From positions 1-33,348 of the forward strand of contig JACJZA010000025.1 in NCBI GenBank assembly GCA_020635825.1: a stretch of 33,348 nucleotides of DNA. The letters run 5' to 3'. The notes beneath the pieces are model-generated. The model made no database searches, had not been told where the DNA came from, and saw only the letters and a program-made list of their open reading frames with translations. Below, in pieces: positions 8,211-15,741 of this stretch. Numbering within the stretch: position 1 is the stretch's first letter; each line of letters begins with the position of its first letter. The position numbers were made by a program, and so were the translations under genes. This DNA comes from Flavobacteriales bacterium. Lineage in GTDB: Bacteria; Bacteroidota; Bacteroidia; Flavobacteriales_E; Vicingaceae.

Positions 8211-9893
8211 ATGGAAGAGGCTAATCACTCAGATCGTATGAATGTAAAGCAGGCTGAAAAAAAGCCTGAGTTTACCAATTTGTCATTTGAGTACGTTGAA
8301 GCCAGTTCAGAGCTAAAAGCCGTTTTATCTTCATCGTTTGAATATGAGAATATAAATCAAACATATATCAGTGAGTTATTAAAAAAACACCAATACGATA
8401 CTTTTTATTTTGAATCTAATGCGATAAAAATCTTGTTAGACAAAGTTAAAAAGCATGAGCATGGTAGTTTTGTCTTAGCAAAAAAAGTAGATGCAACAGT
8501 TAAGATAAACGTTGCAAAAGATAAGATGCAAGCCTCAATCACCGTGACTCCTGCGTTTGGCGGCAAACCATTATGCAAAACGGATCTGGTTGCATACTTG
8601 AAAGAGGCAAATATATCACCAAAGCGTTGCAATGGGTCAGTGCTATCTGAAGTGATAAAAAATCAAAATGCTAAGGATGTTGTTTTTGCAACAGGACTAG
8701 CACCCATTAATGGGGAAGATGCTAAATTCGAGCCTTTGGTTAAATCAACTGTAGAGTCAGGTCCTAGGATTGATTCAAAAGGAATTGCTCATTTACGAGA
8801 TATCAAAGAATTTATCATAGTAGATGTAGGAAAACCTTTAATGCGTCGAACACCCCATACTTCAGGAGAAAGTGGTACCAATGTATTTGGTGAACCAGTA
8901 TTACCTAAACCAGGTAAGAATATTCAATTTTTAATTGAAAACACAGGCACGATGACTTCACCTGAAGATGAGAATTTACTAATTGCAAAGGTAAAAGGTT
9001 CCCCTCTAGTTTTTGCAAACGGCGTTAAAATTGATGAAGTAATAAAATTTGGTGATATTGATTTACACACGGGTAATGTTAGGGTAGATAGCTCCATTTT
9101 CATCGATGGAAATGTTAGGCAAGGAATGTCTGTAATTGCGTCTGGAAGTGTAATTATTTCAGGTTACGTACATAATGCCACGGTGATTTCTGGCGAGAGT
9201 ATTCACATCGAAGGTGGTGTGATTGGCTGCAAAATTTCTGAAGAAGGTGCTTTAGGCGAAAAAGCCACTGTTAAATTAAGTGCAAAAAAAGATATTCATG
9301 CAAATTATGTTACTTTAGGAATATTGACTGCTGAGAATGATGTTGTTATCAAAGAATATGTCACAACTTCAGATATTGAGGCTAAGGGAAAAGTCCTTGT
9401 TGGTCAAGACGGTGGAAAGGGGCAAATTATTGGTGGCAGAACCAATGCAAAGCTAGGAATTGAGTTATCTGTGTGTGGTTCAAAATCAGGTGTGAATACC
9501 AAGCTTACAGTTGGCCTGCCGTTAATATTAAAAGCAAAACTTAAGAAAATTCTAGCTGAACAAGAAAAAGCTCAAAAAGAAGTAGATCAAGCAAGATTTA
9601 ATCTTGCTAAGTTAGAAGATCCAAAGCAAAAGCAAGAGTTTATATCTGAAGGGCTTATTAAAGATAGCAAACTAAAATTAAAAAAATTGGAGTTAAATTT
9701 GAAGCGTCTTGAGCAAGATATGAGCTTGATTGATAGTGAATTGGCTACTCTGAATACTGCCGCTATCAAAGTCTCGAAGCATATTTATGAGGATTCTATT
9801 TTCAACATTAACGGGGTAAAATTGTCCTTTCATGAAGAGGCACTAGGGGCAGCAACCTACGTGCGTTACGGTAAAACAATCATAAAGTCATAG
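8211..9893 (+). CDS. FapA/DUF342 family protein
   Basis: A 560-aa protein. Residues ~65-170 form the FapA N-terminal domain. The family hallmarks follow: a 'GKPLMRRTPHTSGESGTNVFGEPV' region (~205-228), then a polymer-forming right-handed beta-helix (~280-400) with repeats such as GSVIISGYVHNATVISGESIHIEGGVIGC. A C-terminal coiled coil (~445-510, Lys/Glu/Leu-rich) follows. DUF342 proteins were named for flagellar assembly but occur widely in non-flagellated bacteria, where their role is undefined. No flagellar gene is in the window. GTG at 8208 is an alternative start; the ATG at 8211 has AAGG eight bases upstream. The upstream ~170 bases are very AT-rich with no ORF. Confidence 0.85.
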   Translation: MEEANHSDRMNVKQAEKKPEFTNLSFEYVEASSELKAVLSSSFEYENINQTYISELLKKHQYDTFYFESNAIKILLDKVKKHEHGSFVLAKKVDATVKINVAKDKMQASITVTPAFGGKPLCKTDLVAYLKEANISPKRCNGSVLSEVIKNQNAKDVVFATGLAPINGEDAKFEPLVKSTVESGPRIDSKGIAHLRDIKEFIIVDVGKPLMRRTPHTSGESGTNVFGEPVLPKPGKNIQFLIENTGTMTSPEDENLLIAKVKGSPLVFANGVKIDEVIKFGDIDLHTGNVRVDSSIFIDGNVRQGMSVIASGSVIISGYVHNATVISGESIHIEGGVIGCKISEEGALGEKATVKLSAKKDIHANYVTLGILTAENDVVIKEYVTTSDIEAKGKVLVGQDGGKGQIIGGRTNAKLGIELSVCGSKSGVNTKLTVGLPLILKAKLKKILAEQEKAQKEVDQARFNLAKLEDPKQKQEFISEGLIKDSKLKLKKLELNLKRLEQDMSLIDSELATLNTAAIKVSKHIYEDSIFNINGVKLSFHEEALGAATYVRYGKTIIKS

Positions 9894-9920
9894 TTCTATT
9901 TCTAGATTGGGAGAAATCTC

Positions 9921-10490
9921 TTGCACTCCAGTGAAAATATGGTGCGTGTCGATGTATTTCGATGGGCAGGTCAATGGGGGCCATTTAAGGTAAAAATTCC
10001 GTGTGGTGAGTGTACGTTAACTCGTGATATCATAAAAGACGTTATGGAAAATGAGCTTAAAGGGGTCCCAATAACTTTAACAGAAAAAGATTGGCTTAGT
10101 TTTTGGTGGCTGCCCCTGAGAAGAGGGGGGTGGCATGCCCCAATTGTAATGGTGAATGATAAAGTTATTAGCCAAGGTCGCGCGTTAAACAGAGGAATTT
10201 TTACTGAAGCGGTCGTTAGCGCTTATGCAAAGCAAAAATCAATCTCTGGGAGTCATTTATTTGGGAAGAGCAACTGTAAGCATTGCCAACGTGCCAAAGA
10301 TTATTTGTATAAAAAAGGTGTCGATTTTATCTATCATGATGTTGTTCGTGAGCCTCAAGCCCTATATGAGATGTTATGTCGGGTAAAGCCCTTGATTGGC
10401 CCTAAAACCCCTGTAACAGTTCCACAGATATGGTTAAATGGTGAGTATGTGGGGGGCGCCGATCAGTTAATCGGATATCCCGGACTTTAA
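9921..10490 (+). CDS. Glutaredoxin with an extra N-terminal redox-like domain
   Basis: A 189-aa protein. Residues ~110-189 are a glutaredoxin domain with active site C119-K-H-C122 and the conserved TVPQIWLNGEYVGGADQL glutathione-binding segment. Residues ~8-105 form a second domain with its own C28-G-E-C31 and a 'HAPIVMVNDKVISQGRALNRG' strand-turn that looks like a degenerate thioredoxin fold. It likely reduces disulfides or glutathione adducts in the cytosol. The TTG start is preferred because GGGAGA lies six bases before it; an in-frame ATG at 9939 would lack a good ribosome site. The stop overlaps by 4 bases the end of the convergent pyrophosphatase gene. Confidence 0.85.
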   Translation: MHSSENMVRVDVFRWAGQWGPFKVKIPCGECTLTRDIIKDVMENELKGVPITLTEKDWLSFWWLPLRRGGWHAPIVMVNDKVISQGRALNRGIFTEAVVSAYAKQKSISGSHLFGKSNCKHCQRAKDYLYKKGVDFIYHDVVREPQALYEMLCRVKPLIGPKTPVTVPQIWLNGEYVGGADQLIGYPGL

Positions 10491-11065
10491 TCACTATGTT
10501 GCATTGGACCATCCCAATTATCAATTGCGGGTTTTATAGCGAAAAAATTATGTTTCATAAGATTTTCTACAGCTTTAGCGCGAGCATTAAATTCTTCAGG
10601 TTTATTTTGTGCCAGAGTTGTGTTTGTACCATTAGGTAAAAAGAAGGGGTCAAAACCAAATCCATTATTCCCTTTTGGGTTAACAATGGTGCCATGAACA
10701 ATACCCTGAGCTATAAAAACCAAGTTTTTTTCTCTAAAAGCGAGTAACACTCTCCAGGTAGCCTTTTTACCTTCAAATTGAGATAAATTTGATAACAACC
10801 ATCGAATATTTACACCAACATCTTCGCCATCGATATCTAGCGAGGTATCTTCTACTATCACGCCGCCATGTCCATGGTTTACTGCGCTTGCTTTTTGTAC
10901 AATCACAGTAATTGGATCTGCATCGGCTTCATCGAGATCGTCATTGGTATTGGTCATTTGATGTTGAAATTTAGCAAAAAGTGATTGAAATTCTTTTAGT
11001 TTTCCTTGATTGCTGGTGTTGAGTATACAGGGGATGGCAATACTATTTTTTGTATCAAGGCTCAT
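10487..11065 (-). CDS. HAM1/RdgB-type non-canonical purine NTP pyrophosphatase domain (5' end lost to IS630 insertion)
   Basis: The frame from ATG 11065 encodes 192 aa with Ham1/ITPase motifs: TSNQGKLKEF, the acidic EDTSLDIDG (equivalent to ADDSGL), and GFGFDPFFLPNG. The family hydrolyses ITP, XTP or dITP to monophosphates in the cytosol. The frame stays open upstream to 11176 and encodes a lipoprotein leader (SLASLLLLTGC), with no ATG/GTG/TTG there. Joining it to a 7-codon stub at 12230-12250, without the IS and one TA, gives a 236-aa lipoprotein starting MVEIRVLSLASLLLLTGC. The gene is therefore interrupted. Translation from internal ATG 11065 (old Met45; AAAGG about 10 bases upstream) could still give a cytosolic enzyme of normal Ham1 size. 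Whether it is expressed is unknown. Confidence 0.8.
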   Translation of the reverse strand: MSLDTKNSIAIPCILNTSNQGKLKEFQSLFAKFQHQMTNTNDDLDEADADPITVIVQKASAVNHGHGGVIVEDTSLDIDGEDVGVNIRWLLSNLSQFEGKKATWRVLLAFREKNLVFIAQGIVHGTIVNPKGNNGFGFDPFFLPNGTNTTLAQNKPEEFNARAKAVENLMKHNFFAIKPAIDNWDGPMQHSD

Positions 11066-11176
11066 GCACTCGGCACCTTTATGATTTTGGCATTCTGCTA
11101 GTTGACGTGAATGATTATATTGATTAGAGATTGATAAAGAGCCACAACCAGTGAGAAGCAGGAGTGATGCTAGGCT
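11066..11176 (-). pseudogene. Orphaned lipoprotein signal sequence of the HAM1 gene
   Basis: In frame with the pyrophosphatase, these 37 codons encode SLASLLLLTGC, with lipobox L-T-G-C, and then a ~30-residue polar tether rich in Ser, Asn, Gln and Cys leading to Met45. They now lack a start codon because the IS630 element lies immediately upstream. Confidence 0.75.
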
Positions 11177-11202
11177 TATAGCGGTTCCATAAAATACGTT
11201 CT

Positions 11203-11806
11203 CTATGCTGTTTTATACCCACAATCTTCAAACCACGCTTGCAAATCATCCTGATCTACTTCATTAGCCGCATGGAATAAAGCATCATGGAACTCAGATT
11301 CAGTTCTTGGTCGTATCGACTTTAAAATAGTCTTTATTTTTGACCACATCTTTTCTATTGGTGATAAATCAGGGGAGTATGGTGGCAAATAGACGACTTT
11401 GGTCCCCGTACTTTCAATTAATTCAATTACAGCGGAATTTTTATGGAAATTTATATTATCCATTATTAAATATTTTCCTGGGCCAAGTTTTGGCAACAAT
11501 AGCTCTTTTACAAACGTAAAAAATATACTGCCATTTATAGCACTCTCAATGTACATCATTGCAGTAATCGCGAATATAGAAATCACACCAATTATTGAGA
11601 ATTTTTTACCAGGGCAGTGTGGTTTTGGTGCTTTAGCGCGTGTTCCCCCTTCAGCTCGCGCATAATCTCTTGCTTGTTTTAAATCAGAACCAGACTCATC
11701 TAAAATCATGATGTCTTCCAGTGAAATATTACTCACCGTATCTATAAAATCTTCTCTTTGTTGTTTAATGTCTTCCCTTTCTTGCTCTGAAGCATAAAAA
11801 CTCTTT
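11203..11806 (-). CDS. IS630 transposase, C-terminal DDE catalytic part (-1 frame)
   Basis: Encodes the DDE_3 catalytic domain: first Asp in ILDESGSDL, second Asp in LIMDNINFHKN, and Glu in LPPYSPDLSPIEKMWSKIK, the IS630 signature. The internal ATG at 11736 is not the likely start. The frame continues upstream as KSFYASEQEREDIKQQREDF, which joins the HTH ORF through a -1 shift at the A8 run. All three acidic residues are present, so the catalytic core looks intact. Confidence 0.88.
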
Positions 11807-12188
11807 TTTTTCTACGCTGATTCAATATCGTGCATGCCTTATGCATGGTAGATCTGGCAATTTTAATTGAGGTCTTCTCATAAAATATTTTTTGGTATTC
11901 TTCAAGTGTAAGATCGTTTTGATTTTTTACTATATCAGATATAACTGCTAGATTTTCTTCTGTGAGTAATGGTGGCCTACCACTAGGTTTATCGGGGGTT
12001 AAATCCCCGGTAGTACGGGCTTTGTAAATATAGTTCCTTACCGAGCGCTCTGTAACGTCAAAGATCTCCGCAATTTCTTTTGCAGTGCCTAAACCTCTAT
12101 CATATGCCTGTACAATTTTCTCCCGAACTTCCTTGCTTACTGCCCGCGTCATCCCTAAATATCCAACCCAAATTAAAAATGGAACCAT
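11742..12188 (-). CDS. IS630 transposase, N-terminal helix-turn-helix part
   Basis: 148 codons. After MTRAVSKEVREKIVQAYDRG comes a helix-turn-helix (AKEIAEIFDVTERSVRNYI), a GRPPLL hinge and a second winged-helix region. The true start may be the internal ATG at 12152 (MTRAVSKE). The zero frame ends in a short non-homologous tail after RRKK, where a -1 shift on AAAAAAAA (11804-11811, minus strand) joins the catalytic part. This DNA-binding half recognises the terminal repeats. Confidence 0.85.
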   Translation of the reverse strand: MVPFLIWVGYLGMTRAVSKEVREKIVQAYDRGLGTAKEIAEIFDVTERSVRNYIYKARTTGDLTPDKPSGRPPLLTEENLAVISDIVKNQNDLTLEEYQKIFYEKTSIKIARSTMHKACTILNQRRKKRVFMLQSKKGKTLNNKEKIL

Positions 12189-12229
12189 TATACATCAAAT
12201 TAGGAAGAATGTATTTTGTGGAACCGCTA

Positions 12230-12250
12230 TAATACTCTAATTTCTACCAT
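12230..12250 (-). pseudogene. Detached 5' start of the HAM1 lipoprotein gene
   Basis: Minus-strand ATG at 12250 followed by codons for VEIRVL, then the TA target duplication and the IS630 end. It is exactly in frame with the leader that resumes at 11176. It starts 22 bases after the stop of the upstream small peptide gene, as in an operon. The ribosome site is weak (AGAGA about 13 bases upstream). Confidence 0.7.
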
Positions 12251-12272
12251 AAAAAAGTACGTATCTCTTAAA

Positions 12273-12500
12273 TCAAGAAAACCATATCACTGGATTTTTA
12301 CCAGAACCCGCATTATTGACGGCATTTTGGGCGATCCAGTTACCAACTGAAATCCCGTTATTGGTAACATAGCCATGAGGATTATTGTGACCAGCTGCAC
12401 CAAATCCACCTGTATGCCAACCCCAAGCAGGGCCATGTGGTTTATTTTTGCCACCATATATTTCTAATAAGTATTTTGAGTTTAATAATTTGATAGTCAT
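12273..12500 (-). CDS. Small peptide with double-glycine-type leader (class II microcin/bacteriocin-like)
   Basis: A 75-aa protein, start supported by GGGG seven bases before the ATG. The N-terminus MTIKLLNSKYLLEIYGG follows the double-glycine leader pattern (L-N/S-x-x-x-L-x-E-I-x-G-G) that C39-peptidase ABC exporters cleave after GG at 16-17. The remaining 58 residues have no Cys, are rich in Gly (11) and Asn (10), contain four Trp and four His, have a GxxxG (GISVG), and end in a hydrophobic VIWFS. This composition fits exported class II bacteriocins. No C39-type exporter is in the window, and the ABC exporter at 19.8 kb lacks a peptidase domain. Assignment rests on leader and composition; a secreted or structural Gly-rich peptide is an alternative. 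Confidence 0.5.
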   Translation of the reverse strand: MTIKLLNSKYLLEIYGGKNKPHGPAWGWHTGGFGAAGHNNPHGYVTNNGISVGNWIAQNAVNNAGSGKNPVIWFS

Positions 12501-12625
12501 ATAGTGGCCCCATAGAAATAAGCGACATAAATCAAGAAGTAAATTTTATCTTAATGTTTTAGAAGGTCAAGTTAATTTTATAACAAAAAAGTTAGTGTGT
12601 ATATGCACTCCAGCCTATGAGCTTG

Positions 12626-13843
12626 CTAGTATCTTGGTGTTATTTTGCAATTGGTTTCATTTTGAATTACCTCTAAAAAATTTTTTTTGCTCTTATTTAG
12701 ATTTTCAGATCGTTTGATATCAAATAGTTTTACCATAGAACATTGGTGATCTAGCTTGCAAAGATATGGGCTGGATTGTAGCTTAAAACTTATGCAGTTT
12801 TCGTCGTCTTTCATCAGTTTAACTTTAACTTGGTCAATATAGATCAAGGTATCGTTTAATAGATTTTTAGGGTACACGGTGTAGCAACTATAAGTATCTT
12901 TTGATAAGGATTTTATTACCTTTATAAAAATTTCACTATCATTATTAAATCTTAAATTTGATACTTTTCCTTTAATTCTAAATAAAGTATTACCCACGAT
13001 GAGGTTTGAGGCATTAATGTTTATTCTATCCCCAATAATTACGGTATTTCTTAAATCTAACTCATGGTTTCCGGAAATTGTGTAATCATTTGAATTTTTT
13101 GTATTTAAAGATAAAATAGTCGGCTCAATCCCATTTTCTTGAGATTCTATGAAATAGCTATAATCTTCAATAGTGAAGCTTATAGGTGATTTGGGTGTGA
13201 TCAAATGAATATAATTATCACCAGATATTATAATGCAGCCCAAGGCTTTTAAATATTCTAAAAATCCTTTGTTTCTTTTGCAAATTTCAAACTCACCAAA
13301 TGTAATACTTGAGGCTTTAATATTTAAATTAGTTAAAACCGCCACTTTAGCATTTAGTTGACCATATTGAAAATCTTTGTCACTGCTCAGAAAATAATTG
13401 TTAAGAAAAATTAAATCAAAATGTCGAACATATTCTAATTGTTTGAATTGCCTTAAATATATTTTAGGATTTTTTGGCTTTTTAGGATTTAGGGTTGCAT
13501 TGCAAATAGATCCTGACATTAAACAAGAATATTCAAAGTTTACGGGGGAATCAGTATTCTGGATAGGGGAACTGCTGTTGACATTTTCAAATAACTCATT
13601 ATCTGAAGATAACGGGTAGGGATCAAAGTTTTCGAACACAGATAAGGAGCCCTCATCTAAGCCCAGCTCCCAAGGCTCTTCAATAAAATTATTCATAAAA
13701 TCTTCTGAATTTTCAAAATGGAAAGCATTTTGTTCTTGCGATATGACTTTACAATTTTGGTTGTTGTTTTTCATAAATTTACTGACAAAGATTGTGATTA
13801 AAAGCAGGAACTGTATCAATAAGCTAACTATTTGTAAATCCAT
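12626..13843 (-). CDS. Hypothetical membrane-anchored protein
   Basis: A 405-aa protein. An N-terminal hydrophobic helix (~residues 3-22, DLQIVSLLIQFLLLITIFV) is followed by a basic patch and a long acidic, Asn/Ser-rich linker (~35-105). From ~120 a beta-rich region contains strands such as AKVAVLTNLNIKASSITFGEF and LDLRNTVIIGDRININASN that resemble short beta-helix turns. About ten Cys lie in the linker and the rest of the protein. With few positive charges on the N-terminal side, the helix could be an uncleaved signal anchor placing the bulk in the periplasm. No family is recognised. Divergent from tamA, 117 bases from its preferred start. Confidence 0.6.
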   Translation of the reverse strand: MDLQIVSLLIQFLLLITIFVSKFMKNNNQNCKVISQEQNAFHFENSEDFMNNFIEEPWELGLDEGSLSVFENFDPYPLSSDNELFENVNSSSPIQNTDSPVNFEYSCLMSGSICNATLNPKKPKNPKIYLRQFKQLEYVRHFDLIFLNNYFLSSDKDFQYGQLNAKVAVLTNLNIKASSITFGEFEICKRNKGFLEYLKALGCIIISGDNYIHLITPKSPISFTIEDYSYFIESQENGIEPTILSLNTKNSNDYTISGNHELDLRNTVIIGDRININASNLIVGNTLFRIKGKVSNLRFNNDSEIFIKVIKSLSKDTYSCYTVYPKNLLNDTLIYIDQVKVKLMKDDENCISFKLQSSPYLCKLDHQCSMVKLFDIKRSENLNKSKKNFLEVIQNETNCKITPRY

Positions 13844-13960
13844 TATTCAAAAGTTTGATAACAAGCTATCTCTGGAGCTTAAAGCTTTTAACTCTTAGTT
13901 AATTTGCTTGAAATCATCTTGATGCTAAGCTATTTACTGCAAGAAAATATTTTTATAAAA

Positions 13961-15733
13961 ATGCACAAAAAACTAAAAAATAACTTTAAGAAAAGAATAG
14001 CCTTTTTTGTAGTGCTAATACTACTTGCAACAGAGTTCAATGAAGCTTTTGCTCAAACAGCAGATTTTCAATTTTCTGCTTCAATAGGGCATTTGCCATT
14101 ACCACTACAAAAAATCCTAAAAGAGTCAGTTAGTAAAGAATTTACCTTTGAAGGTTCTGATGTCTTAGAATTTAAAATTGGAGAAATAAAATCCAAAATA
14201 CAGTCTGCTTTAGAGGCACAAGGCTATTATTCTGCTGAATTAGGTTATGAGATCGATTTTGCCAAAAACAAAACTCATGTAATTTTTAAATTGAACTCTG
14301 GGAAAGCTGTAATTATCGATAAAATCAGATTAGAAAAAAGTCTACGTACAAATTTTAAGTATTACAAATTATCCATAAGTCCAGGAGATCGTCTGCTTGC
14401 AGAAAAAGTGTTAAATGAGGCTCGTTCTATAGCAGATCAAATCGAAATTGAAAATTGTTTCCCCCAAATAAAAATATCCCACCAAGCCATTATAGATTTT
14501 AATACATTACGCGCAGATCTTGTGTTTAAGATTGAAGAACAACCTCAAGTTATCTTTGGTCCAATCATTTATGAAGGATCAAACAGTGTAGAGTTTCAAT
14601 ATGTACATAGGAATATACCCTGGAACGAAGGCGAATGCTTCAAGGTTAGCAAAGTTAATGATTTCAGAAAAAAATTACGTCAAGACTCTTTATTTAGTCA
14701 ATCTGATATTTATTTTGATATTAAAGAAATCTCTAATAACCGGTTACCAATACATGTAAAAGTAACTGATAATCTGCATCGAACAATTAAGATTGGGGTG
14801 GGTTATGAATCGGATGATGGCCCTGGCTTATATGGAAATTGGGAACATGAAAATTATTTTGGGCAAGGTGAAAACCTTGAAGTTTCTGCAAAGGTAAGTC
14901 CAATTAACCAATATATAAAATTAAATTATTTGGATCCATATTTCCATAAAAAAAAATTAAAGTTAGCGCATGAAGCTGATTTTAACATAATTGATAGCGA
15001 CCAATATGAATCAATGAGTTTTAATGCACAGTCTAAAATTATTCATCAATTTAGCAATTTTTGGCATTTTCAATATGGGCTTGGTTATCGTCTCTCAAAT
15101 GTAAAAGATAAAGGAGATGACGAGGCCTTTGGTTTTTTTTATGTGCCATTGACGATAAATTATGATAGCCGAGATAATATTTTGGATCCCCATGAGGGAA
15201 TGTATTTTAATTTATTGCTTTCACCATATTTTGATACCCTAAGCCATGCTGATATCTTTTTAAAAACAAGATTAGATCATAATTATTACCTTTCATTTGC
15301 AAAAAATGCTTTTACAGTACTTGCTAGTAGAATTAGCCTGGGAAGTATTTTAGGAGGTGCATTTAATAGGATCCCAGCTGATCTTCGATATTATGCTGGT
15401 GGGGGTATGTCTGTTCGAGGCTATGAGTTTCAAAGTTTGGGTGAAAGGGAAGATGGCGAATCTATTGGGGGGCGCTCATTAGTAGAATGTTCGTTTGAAA
15501 TGCGACAAAAGATAACCGATCAATATGGTTTTGTTATTTTTATGGATGGTGGAAATGTATATCGCTCTGAAAAAATTGATTTTAGTGATAGTTTGAGATG
15601 GTCTAGTGGTTTAGGGATTAGATATTATTCACCTTTCGGTCCGATTCGTTTTGATGTTGGGATCCCACTTAATAAGCGTGAAGGGATTGATGATGGATAT
15701 CAAATATATTTTAGTATTGGCCAGTCTTTTTAA
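13961..15733 (+). CDS. tamA: TamA, Omp85-family outer-membrane assembly protein
   Basis: A 590-aa protein from the ATG at 13961, preferred over a TTG at 13904 because it starts a typical signal peptide: basic MHKKLKNNFKKR, a hydrophobic core, and an AFA-Q cleavage site after residue 31. POTRA domains follow (~40-250), then a 16-strand-type barrel with the Omp85 motif GGGMSVRGYEF and the RFDVGIPL strand, ending in the C-terminal Phe. TamA sits in the outer membrane and works with TamB, spanning the periplasm, in autotransporter assembly and phospholipid transport. tamB starts 8 bases after the stop. Confidence 0.93.
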   Translation: MHKKLKNNFKKRIAFFVVLILLATEFNEAFAQTADFQFSASIGHLPLPLQKILKESVSKEFTFEGSDVLEFKIGEIKSKIQSALEAQGYYSAELGYEIDFAKNKTHVIFKLNSGKAVIIDKIRLEKSLRTNFKYYKLSISPGDRLLAEKVLNEARSIADQIEIENCFPQIKISHQAIIDFNTLRADLVFKIEEQPQVIFGPIIYEGSNSVEFQYVHRNIPWNEGECFKVSKVNDFRKKLRQDSLFSQSDIYFDIKEISNNRLPIHVKVTDNLHRTIKIGVGYESDDGPGLYGNWEHENYFGQGENLEVSAKVSPINQYIKLNYLDPYFHKKKLKLAHEADFNIIDSDQYESMSFNAQSKIIHQFSNFWHFQYGLGYRLSNVKDKGDDEAFGFFYVPLTINYDSRDNILDPHEGMYFNLLLSPYFDTLSHADIFLKTRLDHNYYLSFAKNAFTVLASRISLGSILGGAFNRIPADLRYYAGGGMSVRGYEFQSLGEREDGESIGGRSLVECSFEMRQKITDQYGFVIFMDGGNVYRSEKIDFSDSLRWSSGLGIRYYSPFGPIRFDVGIPLNKREGIDDGYQIYFSIGQSF

Positions 15734-15741
15734 GGCGCACC

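Larger units (their letters stand above)
11177..12231 (-). mobile_element. IS630-family insertion sequence with TA target duplication
   Basis: The element runs from 11179 to 12229 (about 1051 bp). Terminal inverted repeats read inward as TAGCGGTTCCAtAAAATACg at the left and TAGCGGTTCCAcAAAATACa at the right, continuing TTCT, so ~24 bp match with two differences. It is flanked by TA at 11177-11178 and 12230-12231, the TA duplication typical of IS630/Tc1-mariner. It carries two overlapping-frame transposase ORFs. Excision with one TA restores the disrupted lipoprotein frame, which confirms the boundaries. Confidence 0.9.

Noticed and set aside
11399..11665. Plus-strand ORF of 88 codons inside the IS630 element
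   Set aside because: Antisense to the catalytic transposase frame, whose DDE motifs are unmistakable.
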